Shown here in pieces: positions 1 to 13,429 of a stretch of DNA of 64,000 nucleotides. Positions within the stretch are counted from its first letter, which is position 1, and every line of letters begins with the position of its first letter. Location: contig CAJHNH020008532.1 of assembly GCA_905116865.2 (NCBI GenBank), positions 836,001 to 900,000 of the forward strand. The letters are read 5' to 3'. The notes beneath the pieces are model-generated. The model was not told where the DNA came from. It saw only the letters and a list, made by a program, of their open reading frames with translations, and made no database searches. The stretch comes from Candidula unifasciata (taxonomy: Eukaryota > Mollusca > Gastropoda > Stylommatophora > Geomitridae). Position numbers and translations under genes: made by a program.

Positions 1-220
1 AAGACACTGAGACTGGTGTGTCTTCTTCCGACAACAATAGCAACGAATGAAAAACTAACAATAGCCGTTGATAGAAATGACACTCAAGCAATTACCTTAA
101 GGCGATACTGTGTACACGTGTGCATTATTAAAACAAGTATAGCCAAGTCTTACTGCCAGAAGATTCATTCTTTTTGCTCCGGTCGTGTAAAAACTAGGTA
201 TGGGGATTCGAGTTTGTGAG

Positions 221-530
221 CAACTGAACTGTGATTAGTTCCCGTAATGTACGGAACTGAACTGTGATTATTTCCAGTAATGCAAGGAACTAAACTGTGA
301 TTAGTTCCAGTAATGTAAGGAACGGAACTTTGATTAGTTCCAGTAATGTAAGGAACTAAACTGTGATGTGTTCCAGTAATGTAAGGAACTGACCTGTAAT
401 TAGTTCCAGTAATGTAAGGGACTGAACTGTGATTAGTTCTATTAATGTACGAAACTGACCTGTAATTAGTTCCAGTAATGTAAGGAACTTAACTATGATT
501 AGTTCTAATAATGCAATTAACCTAACTCTT
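221..530. repeat. 33-bp minisatellite
   Basis: About 9 units containing ACTGTGATTAGTTCCAGTAA, with point variants such as ACCTGTAATTAG. Direct repeats without spacers. Confidence 0.9.
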
Positions 531-768
531 CGCAAAGAGGAGTTAGAATAAGTTTCCTGTGTTTTGTCCTAATGCTTATACCGTGAAGTATCGCAGGCAG
601 GAGATAGACGCAGATTCCTGCCCTTCGCCAGTTGTATAGCTTGTGTTCGTGTTCTACTGCGTTTTTTTCATGTCTACTTCACTCCGAATTGATACAGTCA
701 CGAAATCACCATCGTGAAATGATTTGAGTTGTACTAGTGGTATTATCCCATTATCGAGCACATTCTCT

Positions 769-3700
769 TACATCTACTTATCTTCCGTTTTCTAACAAGT
801 CCTCTGACATCTGGTATCATACCTCTGTCTAACAAGTCCTCCGACATCTGGTAAAATAACTCTGTCTAACAAGTCCTTATGCATCTGGTATCCTACCTCT
901 GTCTAACAAGTCCTCCGACATCTGGTATCATACCTCTGTCTAACAAGTTCTCCGACATATGGTATCATACCTCTGTCTAACAAGTCCCCTGACATATGGT
1001 ATCATACCTCTGTCTAACAAGTCCTCTGACATCTGGTATCATACCTCTGTCTAACAAGTCCTCTGACATCTAGTTATCTTTCGTTGTCTAGCAAGTCCTC
1101 CGACATCTGGTAAAATAACTCTGTCTAACAAGTCCTCCGACATCTAGTAAAATAACTCTGTCTAACAAGTCCTCCGACATCTGGTATCATACCTCTGTCT
1201 AACAAGTCCTCTGACATCTACTTATCTTCCGTTGTCTAACAAGTCCTCTGACATCTGGTATCATACCTCTGTCTAACAAGTCCTCCGACATCTGGTATCA
1301 TACCTCTGTCTAACAAGTCCTCTGACATCTGGTATCATACCTCTGTCTAACAAGTCCTCCGACATCTGGTATCATACCTCTGTCTAACAAGTCCTCTGAC
1401 ATCTGGTATCATACCTCTGTCTAACAAGTCCTCCGACATCTGGTATCATACCTCTGTCTAACAAGTCCTCTGACATCTGGTATCATACCTCTGTCTAACA
1501 AGTCCTCTGACATCTACTTATCTTCCGTTGCCTAACAAGTCCTCTGACATCTACTTATCTTCCGTTGTCTAACAAGACCTCTGACATCTGGTATCATACC
1601 TCTGTCTAACAAGTCCTCTGACATCTGGTAAAATAACTCTGTCTAATAAGTCCTTTGACATCTGGTATCATACCTCTGTCTAAAAAGTCCTCTGGCATCT
1701 GGTAAAATAACTCTGTCTAACAAGTCCTTAGAAATCTGGTATCATACCTCTAACAAGTCCTCTGACATATACTTATCTTTCGTTGTCTAACAAGTCCTCT
1801 GACATCTACTTATCTTCCGTTGTCTAACAAGTCCTTTGACATCTGGTATCATACCTCTGTCTAACAAGTCCTCTGACATCTGGTATCATACCTCTGTCTA
1901 ACAAGTCCTTAGACATCTGGTTTCATACTTCTAACAAGTCATGTGACATCTACTTATCTTTCGTTGTCTAACAAGTCCTCTGACATCTGGTATCATACTT
2001 CTGCCTAACAAGTCCTCTGACATCTGGTATCATACTTCTGCCTAACAAGTCCTCTGACATCTGGTATCATACCTCTGCCTTACAAGTATTCTCACATCTA
2101 CTTATCTTCTGTTGCCTAACAAGTCCTCTGATATCTATTTATCTTCAGTTGGCTAAGAAGTCCTCTGACATCTACTTATCTTTCATTGTCTAACAAGTCC
2201 TCTGACATCAGGTATCATACCTCTGCCTAACAAGTCCTTCAACATCTGGTATCATAACTCTGCCTAACAAATCCTCTGACATCTCATTATCTTCCGTTGT
2301 CTAACAAGTCATCTGACATCTACTTATCTTCCGTTGTCTAACAAGTCCTCTGACATCTACTTATCTTCCGTTGTCTAACAAGTCCTCTGACATCTGGTAT
2401 CATACCTCTGTCTAACAAGTCCTCCGACATCTGGTATCATACCTCTGTCTAACAAGTCCTCTGACATCTGGTATCATACCTCTGTCTAACAAGTCCTCCG
2501 ACATCTGGTATCATACCTCTGTCTAACAAGTCCTCTGACATCTGGTATCATACCTCTGTCTAACAAGTCCTCCGACATCTGGTATCATACCTCTGTCTAA
2601 CAAGTCCTCTGACATCTGGTATCATACCTCTGTCTAACAAGTCCTCTGACATCTACTTATCTTCCGTTGCCTAACAAGTCCTCTGACATCTACTTATCTT
2701 CCGTTGTCTAACAAGACCTCTGACATCTGGTATCATACCTCTGTCTAACAAGTCCTCTGACATCTGGTAAAATAACTCTGTCTAATAAGTCCTTTGACAT
2801 CTGGTATCATACCTCTGTCTAAAAAGTCCTCTGGCATCTGGTAAAATAACTCTGTCTAACAAGTCCTTAGAAATCTGGTATCATACCTCTAACAAGTCCT
2901 CTGACATATACTTATCTTTCGTTGTCTAACAAGTCCTCTGACATCTACTTATCTTCCGTTGTCTAACAAGTCCTTTGACATCTGGTATCATACCTCTGTC
3001 TAACAAGTCCTCTGACATCTGGTATCATACCTCTGTCTAACAAGTCCTTAGACATCTGGTTTCATACTTCTAACAAGTCATGTGACATCTACTTATCTTT
3101 CGTTGTCTAACAAGTCCTCTGACATCTGGTATCATACTTCTGCCTAACAAGTCCTCTGACATCTGGTATCATACTTCTGCCTAACAAGTCCTCTGACATC
3201 TGGTATCATACCTCTGCCTTACAAGTATTCTCACATCTACTTATCTTCTGTTGCCTAACAAGTCCTCTGATATCTATTTATCTTCAGTTGGCTAAGAAGT
3301 CCTCTGACATCTACTTATCTTTCATTGTCTAACAAGTCCTCTGACATCAGGTATCATACCTCTGCCTAACAAGTCCTTCAACATCTGGTATCATAACTCT
3401 GCCTAACAAATCCTCTGACATCTCATTATCTTCCGTTGTCTAACAAGTCATCTGACATCTACTTATCTTCCGTTGTCTAACAAGTCCTCTGTCATCTACT
3501 TATCTTCCGTTGTCTAACAAGTCCTCTGACATCTATTTATCTTCCGCTGTCTAACAAGTCCTATTAAATCTGGTATCATACCTCTGTCTAACAAGTCCTC
3601 TGACATCTACTTATCTTCCGTTGTCTAACAAGTACTCGGACATCTGGTATCATACCTCTGCCTAACAAGTCCTCTGGCATCTACTTATCCTCCATTGCCT

Positions 3701-4207
3701 AACAAGTCCTCTGACATCTACTTATCTTTCGTTGTCTAACAAGACCTCAGGCATCTACTTATGTTCCGTTGTCCTACAAGTCCTCTGACTTCTACTTATC
3801 TTCCGTTGTCTAACAAGTCCTCTGGTATCTGGTATCATACCTTTGTCTAACAAGTCCTCTGGGATCCACTTATCTTTCGTTGCCTAACAAGTCCTTTGAC
3901 ATTACTTATCTTCCGTTGTCTAACAAGTCCTCTGACATCTACTTATCTTCCGTTGTCTAACAAGTTCTCTGACATCTACTTATCTTCTGTTGCCTAACAA
4001 GTCCTCTGACATCTACTGATATGCCCTAACCAAACAAGTCCTCTAAAATCTACTTATCTTTCCTTGCCTAAAATTCCTGTGACGTCTACTTATCTTCCCT
4101 CACCTAACACCTTCTCTGACACATGTTTAATATATTCCATTGTCTAACAAGTCTTCGAAATCTACTTATCTTTAATTACCTAACATTGCTCTGACGTCTA
4201 TTTGGCC
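769..4207. repeat. 37-bp satellite, two unit types
   Basis: About 92 units with the core TCTAACAAGTCCTCTGACAT. One type continues CTGGTATCATACCTCTG, the other CTACTTATCTTCCGTTG, and the two alternate irregularly. Units become more divergent after about 3500. A 1,139-bp block is duplicated inside the array (about 1200-2339 and 2340-3478). Confidence 0.95.
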
Positions 4208-4735
4208 TGCCTTACCTAATATGTCCTACGTTCTCTATGTATCTCCGTTTATCTAACACTGCCTCTTATCTATTTATCTCCCCTTACCTAACATGTCCTA
4301 CGTTCTCTATGTATCTCCGTTTATCTAACACTCCCTCTTATCTATTTATCCCCCCTTATCTAACATGTCCTACGTTCTCTATGTATCTCTGTTTATCTAA
4401 CACTTCCTCTCATCTATTTATCTCCCCTTATCTAACATGTCTTACGTTCTCTATGTATCTCCGTTTATCTAACACTTCCTCTCATCTATTTATCTCCCCT
4501 TATCTAACATGTCCTACGTTCTCTATGTATCTCCGTTTATCTAACAATTCCTCTCATCTATTTATCTCCCCTTATCTAACATGTCTTACGTTCTCTATGT
4601 ATCTCCGTTTATCTAACACTCCCTCTCATCTATTTATCTCCCCTTATCTAACATGTCCTACGTTCTCTATGTATCTCTGTTTATCTAACACTCCCTCTCA
4701 TCTATTTATCTCCCCTTATCTAACATGTTCGCTAA
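4208..4735. repeat. 72-bp satellite (7 units), a dimer derived from the 37-bp unit
   Basis: Units contain TATCTAACATGTCCTACGTT followed by TATCTAACACTCCCTCTCAT, so each 72-bp unit is two diverged 35-37-bp subunits. Because 72 is a multiple of 3, one frame stays open (202 codons from 4237); this is not a gene. Confidence 0.9.
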
Positions 4736-4744
4736 CATCTCTGG

Positions 4745-6170
4745 GTGTCTCATGTACGCCTACTGACGCTTCTTTCTTCTATATAAAACTGAACGAAAAG
4801 TATATCAGCAAGCTTCACAATGTAACACATACAAACAAAACGTGAACGTTGCGGCTATTGAGCCTTCATCAGCACATACAAATGAAACAATACTACACAG
4901 ATACACATAATCATTAAGCTGGTATCTCGAAGCAGCCGGGTCGGTTGTTTCTCAGCAGAATGACTACACGTGTCGGCTGGGGGAATAAATACCCCCTATG
5001 GAGTACCAGGGGCCATAACTAGTTGGGGGGAGATAAAACTGTGAGGGCAGTTCAATCTCCTGGGATTTTAAATGAAACTGTGTTGGCAATTCAGTCCGGA
5101 GGGTGTTAAAGTTCTCATAGTATAAATAAAGCGATTCTCAAGAGACTTACAGACTCTGTCGCTGGAGTGGCTAAATTTATAGGCTGTCACCTCCATGTCG
5201 TGGATACCTTGGTGATCCTGGGAATTGAAGTGCAACGGTACTGGTTTCAGGGCACCATTTAGCACGTCCAAAAGATGTTGTCTGAACCTGTCGGCCAGCC
5301 GTAGACCTGTTTCACCAATGTATGTCATGCCACATCTCTTTGATGGCATAAATGACATTGCGGCTGGTACAATAGAATGCTTGACGTATGTGGAAGTTGG
5401 CGTTAGGGAATTTTATACTAGCCACCTGGACCACATATGGACAGGTTCTGCAGACAGGTCTGTGGCAAGAGACCGTGCCGAAGTGGGGCTCAGACGCGGG
5501 GCGTAACTTACTCTTGACTAGAATGTCCTTGAGGTTACGATCATGCCTGTAGGCCATTAGAGGAGGATTAGAGAAAATCCTGCTGGTGGCAGGGTCGGCT
5601 TTAAGGATGGATAGATGCCTGAGGAAAATATTCTTGGCGCGGATGTTATGAGGGTGGTAGCTAAGTGTGAGGATAGGTCTGTTGTTGTGACGTTTCAGCT
5701 TGGAAGCGAGAGCTTCGGCACGATGGAAAGACCGTGCGCGGTGAAAGGTGGCAGATAGGACATGATCAGGATACCCTCAAAGCCGGAAGAAGTCCAGCAT
5801 TTCCAGGACCTTGTCGTGAAAGTCGACGTTATCCTGGCATAGTCTGCGGAGGCGTAGAAGTGGGGAGAACGGAATAGAGTCCTTGCAAGAAGAGGGATGG
5901 GAGGACGTATAGAGAAGAAAAGCGTAGGAATCAGTAGGCTTGTAGTACACCGAGGTGCTAAGGCCCATAGAATTCACGGTAACAGTGAGATCCAGAAAAT
6001 GCACCGACGAAGGTGAGATGCTAGAAGTGCATCGGATGCTGGGATGAAAGTTAGAGAAAAAATGAATAAAGTTCTGCAGTTCCTGTGGCATATCGATGAC
6101 ACCGATGCAATCATCGATATACCTCCTGTAGAGCTCGGGGAGCCTACCGGTATATGCACTCTGTTTCTAA
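4745..6170 (-). mobile_element. Penelope-like retroelement, 5'-truncated and decayed
   Basis: Reading on the - strand from about 6165: LPELYRRYIDDCIGV carries the reverse-transcriptase YxDD motif (YIDD codons at 6110-6121). Next come FIHFFSNFHPSIRCTSSIS, VHFLDLTV and YYKPTDSYAFLLYTSSHPSS, typical of Penelope RTs. The linker has ILTLSYHPHNIRAKN and a cysteine cluster CHRPVCRTCPY (5312-5557). The end is a GIY-YIG endonuclease, NVIYAI with MTYIGETGLRLADRFRQHL (YIGE codons at 5311-5322). It is broken by a TGA at 5777-5779 and by a frame change near 5330-5345; the catalytic core of the RT upstream of YIDD is missing. The non-coding 3' part continues to about 4745 and includes a CTGATGA motif. It is not functional. 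GIY-YIG plus this RT is diagnostic of Penelope-like elements. Confidence 0.9.
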
Positions 6171-6991
<821 letters not shown>

Positions 6992-7273
6992 ATAATATAT
7001 ATTTATGGCTAATATATCTGTCTAAATTCTTAACCTACTGAAACAAGTTTAGTCGTTCATTCTGTCTATCTGTCTTTCTTTACATTTTCTCTTCTCTTCT
7101 CTTCATGTTTCTTTCTTTCTGTTTTTCTTTCGTTCTGTATGCCCAAAGCCGTTTGCTGAGATTAGATGCCACTTTGGCCTGAGCCTGTGGCTGGCACGGT
7201 GACCCTGGCCACGTCTGCTGGCCACTTTCTGCCCTGGCTTCTGCTCAGGATTGGCTAGAATCACGTATAAGGT

Positions 7274-7640
7274 TGTTAGTGACTGTGTGGGTGTATGCGT
7301 GTGCGTGTTTGTAAGTGACTGTGTGGGTGTATGCGTGTGCGTGTTTGTAAGTGACTGTGTGGGTGTATGCGTGTGCGTGTTTGTAAGTGACTGTGTGGGT
7401 GTATGGGTGTGCGTGTTTGTAAGTGACTGTGTGGGTGTATGGGTGTGCGTGTTTGTTAGTGACTGTGTGGGTGTATGCGTGTGCGTGTTTGTAAGTGACT
7501 GTGTGGGTGTATGGGTGTGCGTGTTTGTAAGTGACTGTGTGGGTGTATGGCTGTGCGTGTTTGTAAGTGACTGTGTGGGTGTATGGGTGTGCGTGTTTGT
7601 AAGTGACTGTGTGGGTGTATGGCTGTGCGTGTTTGTAAGC
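7274..7640. repeat. 36-bp GT-rich minisatellite
   Basis: About 10 units with GTGACTGTGTGGGTGTATG and variants GCG/GGG/GCT. The length is a multiple of 3, so both strands show open frames that are not genes. Confidence 0.93.
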
Positions 7641-7861
7641 GTCTGCAGACATGTGTATGTGTGCCTGAGCTTGAGTGAATGTGTGTACGTGGCTGTGTTT
7701 TAATGTATGTGAATACTGAGCACTTTATTGAGTTTTTGAGTTTGTGTATGTGTGCGTGTGCGTTTGTTTGTGAACAAATTAATCCAGTAACAGATAGTGT
7801 ATTGATCGGCACCCATAGAAAGAAGTAGAAAGATAGAAGAGCACACCAGAGAACATAAAAA

Positions 7862-7965
7862 ATCGAAAGCTATGGTTACCGTGCCGGAAATTGAACCTGT
7901 CACCTCCAGACGGCGTGTGCGCCTCGCCATGAATACAAGTGCACTAAGAACATGGTCAACTAGGC
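7862..7965 (-). mobile_element. tRNA-like SINE head (possible)
   Basis: The - strand has a B-box-like GGTTCAATTTCC preceded by a tRNA-like region starting GTGCCTAGTTGACC. No body resembling the other SINEs is attached. It could also be a tRNA pseudogene. Confidence 0.4.
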
Positions 7966-8784
7966 ACCCCCCCCCCCAAAGGTGTTTTATTGGCCATGTC
8001 TACCATACAGCTTGAAATCCACAACTATGGAATACGGACATAATTCATTTCAAACCATTAAAATGGCACTATACGTTACAAACATTTATATTAACAAAGC
8101 ATGTGTCGAATAACAATCACAGCAACAATTTTCGAACACAGTAGACCTTAATGCTTTGTCTAGAATACACAGACATTTACAAAACACAAATATATTTATT
8201 TATATGTTTGTGGACAAATGCGTTTAAATGTTTGTACATGCGTATCTGTAATAAAAAAAAAAGTATGTATTAATGTGCTTATGTATGTCTGTATTTGTGT
8301 TGATTATGTTTTAGTCTCCTGAATCCTATTTCAAAGGAAATTAGAGCTTGGAGACACCAAATTAGAAATTTTCTGAAACAGGAATAAGAATTATGGGAGC
8401 AACAAAAATAAATAACTATAATTCACAAGAAGATACCAATTACAGTTTTTCAACGCGAAAGCATTCGGTTTCCTCTTTCATTTCCTCTTTAATTACTGCC
8501 CCTGGCGGAAGCCATTTTCTTGGATCTTTCCAGAGCAAGATTAGTTTTTAAGTAGCTGGGGGTTATCCATCTTTCTAACGATGGCGACCGACAAAATCTA
8601 ATTCCTGGTTGATTTTCCAGACAGTGCTTCATAATGGATTAGAATTTTAATCAATAAATGGATGACTTTGTCATTAAAATTACGAGCATGACAGAAATAT
8701 ATGTCCGCGCAAAAATTTCGAAGTTCTCTGCAATATTGTTTTACACCAAACAGGAAGACATATCTGTTATGAGTTATGATTTAG
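7966..8784. other. AT-rich stretch, no gene seen
   Basis: No coding signal or repeat recognised apart from a short C run at 7967-7977 and an A run at 8252-8261. Confidence 0.6.
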
Positions 8785-9135
8785 GTTATTTTGACGGCAC
8801 TCCGGGCGTGTGCATACGTGCTCAGATTCCCCCGCGGGTGATAGTCCCAGTTCTATGTTGGTTGACAAGACTTTTCCTGCGTCTGGTGTGCTTCTCGTGC
8901 CTGGCTGTGCCAATCTTTACTCTCAATGCTCTTAGCAAAGTCGTGGATATGCTGCTCCCAGAATCCTCCGATAGTCCTATCTCTCTAATGGCATTAACAA
9001 TGTTGTCATCAGCCGGCCCTCTGTAACTAAGGCAGAGCTGTCTAATCTCTCGGCTCTTTCACTGTCAACAACACCCGCATGCCCTGGTACACAGATGAAT
9101 GTAACTACAGTGAGGTTTTGCAATGACTCGATCCA
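8785..9135 (-). pseudogene. LINE-A remnant: RNase H C-terminal part
   Basis: The - strand reads VVTFICVPGHAGVVDSERAE (the H-containing end of RNase H), then in shifted frames GRADDNIVNAIREIGLSEDS, TARHEKHTRRRKS and VNQHRTGTITRGG. The same order is seen in the other LINE-A copies in this window. It is truncated at about 9135 and interrupted by frame changes, so it is a dead retrotransposon fragment. Confidence 0.75.
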
Positions 9136-9559
9136 CATATCTGTTTATTCTAAGCCTACTGTTTCGCCTACGTCGTGAGAAAAACATGTGAATAATTGAT
9201 AAACATATTTGCAACATAAGCTGGTCGTCTACGGTTAACACTGATACATTGTCACATAACAGTAAACAGCTATGCTATCCCATTAGATATATTAGTTATT
9301 TATTTCGGTTTTTAATTTTCGAATCGTATTTTTGAAAAACCGGAGAAAGCAAGAGCTGTTTTCTGACGTCACGTGTTTAAAATAACAACTGCTGATGTTA
9401 TCATAAACTCATCGCCCCCACTCCCCGTTTTTTTACTTCCTTGTCCACACCCACTAGGTTCCGGCTTCCATTGACCTTTGTGGATAGGTCTGAAATGTGT
9501 CGATTAGCTCACATGTCCAATGAAAGTCATCCGGGGCGGTATCCAGCTCTTCTGTTTCT

Positions 9560-9750
9560 TCTTCAGAGTTCCGATCCCTTGAGGTTCATTGCTACAGAGA
9601 TCCCCCGCCTCCGATCATCTCTCTTGTTGTTCTTCTCTTTCGAGCCGGGAACACCAGGTGTGTGCAGGTCTGGCTTGACGGCATCTCTCCATCGTCTTCT
9701 TCGTCTGCCTCGAGGTCTACGACCATTCAGCTCCCTTGTGTACAAAGTTT
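9560..9750 (-). pseudogene. LINE reverse-transcriptase C-terminal remnant
   Basis: The - strand frame carries ELNGRRPRGRRRRRWRDAVK then DLHTPGVP. This resembles the Arg-rich end (GxRPRGRPRxRWxDxVKxDL) of RTE/L1-type non-LTR elements. It is short and isolated, from a different LINE type than LINE-A. Confidence 0.6.
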
Positions 9751-10939
9751 TTACCTTTCTGTGAAGATTCTCTCAATATACCCCAACCATTTCAGACCAT
9801 TAACCCTCATGATGCCAGTGATCAATGGTGATTAAAAGAGATTACGAATTTTGATAGCCTCTGACTTTCCATTCCCCGCTGTTTGCATTTTGGTGGGTCC
9901 AAAGATTTGTCGTGCGAGTCTGTTTCAGAAAATCAAAACGTAATGAGGCTCTTTCTGTTTTAGTTATGCTCTATGTTTCAGAGCCATACTAAACAACTGG
10001 TTTTATCAGCTTTTTTATTTAATGTAATCACAGCGTTGCAGATGTTGAAGGACATAGCATACTTGATGTTCAGACTGTATTCTATATTGTATTTCTTCTC
10101 TTAGTATATTGGAGCAGTTGAAGTTTGCACCCAAGTGCCTCTATGTTTCTGTTTGTTTAATTTTCAGATTACGATTTGTATCCAAATCGTAGTGAAAATA
10201 ATATCGTTCCAATCGGTCACTTCCTCTGACTTTAACAACCAAACCCGCAAATGTCGCTATCACGACCATCACCACTATTATCATGTGTTATTCCGATAAG
10301 CAGAATTTTCGTCTCACGAGATCGCCCGAGTATAGGAAAAAGGGCTGTATCTTCTCCATTATCACATTTGGTCCATCAATATAAGTACTTGTCCCCCCTC
10401 CCATCCCAACCCTGTCGTGAAGTTACAAATTAGGTCGGGAGGATCGACTTCATTGCATGGAGCTTTATCCCATTCGACCAAGTCTTCCTCCACAGAAAGG
10501 CTAGCCGCAGCCGAGAGTGCCGCATGAAACACGAATACTGCGGCTCAGACGACGACCCCCTTGTTGTCTCCATACCAACTCCACTCATAAAGCAAACGAC
10601 ATAGCGGTAAAACGAACCCACTGCTGTCAGAGGGCAAGGCAAACAGCTTGATCACATCAATGCAGATTATTACAATTACATTTGTTTGTAATTTATTACA
10701 TGATAATGATGAAGTTATTTATAATAATAATTATTATTATCTTTATTATTATGAGCGACTTAAACAAGTCCTAGGTCAGTTGAACCTTCACCTCTACAAA
10801 TCCATAACAAACTGTAAGGGAGCTGAGCCCTCACATCGTCCCCCCCCCCCCCCCCCCCCCCCGCCTCCTTTTCCCCGTGGGCCAACAGTATTTGCTTCGA
10901 GTAGGCACTCTGCAACCAGCTAAATAATCGAGCGACTAG
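9751..10939. other. No gene seen; short ATT and poly-C tracts
   Basis: Contains ATT-rich 10715-10750 and a C run at 10839-10861. The open frames are short and without recognisable motifs. Confidence 0.6.
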
Positions 10940-11565
10940 TCAGTCAGTCAAACAACCAACTTACTAAATCATGCCACCAATTGGTCAATCAAAAAAAAAA
11001 AAATAATTAAATCATGCGATCAATCAAACAACTAACTAAAAGCATCAATCAAACAACTAATTAAATCATGCCACCAATCAAACAACTAACTAAATCATGC
11101 CACCAATCAAACAACTAACTAAATCATGCCACCAATCAAACAACTAATTAAATCATGCCATCAATCAAACAACTAATTAAATCATGCCATCAATCAAACA
11201 ACTAACTAAATCATGCCATCAATCAAACAACTAACTAAATCAAGCCATCAATCAAACAACTAACTAAATCATGCCATCAATCAAACAACTAACTAAATCA
11301 AGCCATCAATCAAACAACTAACTTAATCATGCCACCAATCAAACAACTAATTAAATCATGCCATCAATCAAACAACTAACTAAATCATGCCATCAATCGA
11401 ACAACTAACTAAATCATGCCATCAATCGAACAACTAACTTAATCATGCCACCAATCGAACAACTAACTTAATCATGCCATTAATCAAACAACTAACTAAA
11501 TCATGCCATTAATCAAACAACTAACTAAATCCTGCCACCAATCAAACAACTAACTAAACTATGAA
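10940..11565. repeat. 29-bp minisatellite
   Basis: About 21 units of CAATCAAACAACTAACTAAA with TCATGCCAC/T. A stray unit lies at 13855-13887. Confidence 0.93.
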
Positions 11566-11929
11566 ACAATCCCCCAACCCAGCACTATAACAGACATGTC
11601 ATTCAACAGACGGGGATAACTGGAAGGAAAGTTGAGATTGGCCCACCCCCCGCTCCATGTCTTCAACTGGGACAGCTAGCAGTCATTTAGATCAGTCCGT
11701 TAGTGGCTATTTATGGTTTGTTGCTTTGTTTAATTTAACTTCTTTCATAATGTCAGCGACACCGGGGCTATTTTTAGCTGCATATATAAATGGTGCTATT
11801 TTTAAACTTAACCAATAAACATTCAGCTAGATTTCTTGAGTTGAGTTTCTTCTTGTTCTCATCCTTACCTCCCCCTTCTCTTCTCTTCTTTTATTGTTTT
11901 TGTTCTTCTTGTTCTTTTTTCTTATATGC

Positions 11930-12040
11930 TGAAGCTGCCGTTGCTGATTCTACTGCTGCTGCTACTACTATTGCTGTTGCTACTACCGATGCTGCTGCTA
12001 CTGCTACTACTACTACCGCTGCTGCTACTACTGCTGCTTC
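11930..12040. repeat. CTG/CTA trinucleotide-rich tract
   Basis: Imperfect GCT/ACT triplets, about 110 bp. The Leu-, Ala- and Ser-rich frames are composition artefacts. Confidence 0.85.
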
Positions 12041-12149
12041 CCTTCCCTCTGAATGATGATGCTTCCGCCAACAAACTTCCTATATCCACGACCGGGGTTA
12101 CCATTTGAAGTGACACGAATCTCTTCATTTGCCAGAGTTAAGTCAATGT

Positions 12150-12900
12150 ATGAGTGAAGTTACTTGGTTTATCATCATTCCTCTCCGGACGTGTCCACAG
12201 GTGCTCAGATGCTCCCTTCAGTATGAACTCCAGCGCTTGGTGGCTAACAGTACCAGATTATGTTGATTTGATTAACAAGTCCTCTGATGTGTGTGGTGTG
12301 CGTCTCGTTATTTGCTATGCCGATCTCAACTCCCAAAACTTATTCTGGCGAGTGATGTGGATTTACTGCCCTCAAAGTCCTCCACCCTTCCCATTCTTAG
12401 AGTGCACTGATAAAATCAGCATGATCCATAGGCTGAAGTCGGTAGCGGATCCAGCCAACATATTAACTCTTTTATTTCCATCGACGCCCGCATGTCCCGA
12501 AACAAAAATAAAGGTGATTCCACGCACAGTGGACTTCTATGATGACTCAAGCATTTGCCTTCGCACTGAACCTGCCTGAACCCTCCAGTTCACGCTCGCC
12601 GAATCACTGAGTACACATGCACCGGTGTAGTTCTGTGTTTCGAGTCACGCGAACGCTTGCGTTGCTCCCGTCACCTCCGTTTTCATGCTGCTCATTGTCA
12701 TGGAGAAAGCGCCCTAGGCTTTTATGTCTATTCTGTCCGCTGAGCGGGCTGTGAACGCCAATGCGCTTCTTCATCGGCGTTAAACGGATCCGTCTGTGTA
12801 TATAGGTACATCTGCCTCGTCGGAGTTTTCACTGATGAGAGCATTGACCTCTACATTGATAGCGACAAGATTCTGCTCCATGCATCGTCTGTCAGGTGCC
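12150..12900 (-). pseudogene. LINE-A remnant: RNase H domain to C-terminus
   Basis: In order on the - strand: DEADVPIYTDGSV (first catalytic Asp motif), SSMKTEVTGATQAFA (Glu region), CVLSDSASV (second Asp region), ITFIFVSGHAGVDGNKRVNM (end of RNase H), then GTVSHQALEFILKG with ASEHLCTRPERNDDK (C-terminal tail). Several stops and frame shifts interrupt it. It aligns in order with the copies at 16575-17530 and 31245-33770. Confidence 0.75.
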
Positions 12901-13139
12901 CCAGTTCAGGTAAATGTACAATAAACGCACGAGGCTCGGGTATCCACTCAAGTCAAAGTCTGCGACCCGTTATCAATCCCTAAGGGTGTGGGTTATATTG
13001 TGACCCAGTTTTATAACCGTCCAATCCTCTGTATCTGATGTTATCAGTTTTGCTTTGACCGCCTTTACTTTCCACACCATCTGCTTGTACTGGTTTTAAT
13101 ACACCACAGAGGCCAGGTATATTTTAAATATATCATTAT

Positions 13140-13290
13140 TTTCAGTTTGGAGAATATTGTGACGACTGGGAAGATGAAAGGTAGAAGAGGGAGAGGCAGA
13201 CCGAGAGAGACAATGACGGATTGATTGCGACGGTGGCACATGGAGATATCATCCGGTGAACTGGTTTAGAGGACGTGTTAGGAAGATTTG
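13140..13290 (+). pseudogene. LINE C-terminal remnant (Arg-rich tail)
   Basis: Reads ENIVTTGKMKGRRGRGRPRE, then a stop, LRRW and later SSGELV. This resembles the GKxxGxRGRGRxR...W end of L1/RTE-like ORF2 proteins, interrupted by several stops. It is a fragment only. Confidence 0.55.
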
Positions 13291-13429
13291 TGAAGCATGA
13301 ACGCCAACGCCAGTCGTCAGGACACGTGATGATAATGATGACATTCAGGGTATTTAAAGTCAATGTACTAGTCAACGATGGGGGAAACCGGATCCTGGAC
13401 TTGGGATTGATATGGCTCACTAGTATAAC

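Noticed and set aside
769..4735. Possible CRISPR array
   Set aside because: Repeats are head-to-tail with no unique spacers, in a eukaryotic context.
4237..4845. 202-codon frame with a 24-residue repeat
   Set aside because: The 72-bp satellite has a length divisible by 3, so one frame stays open; continuation past the array is short and without features.
8658..9026. 122-codon + strand frame
   Set aside because: The opposite strand carries the recognisable LINE-A RNase H remnant; this is its shadow.
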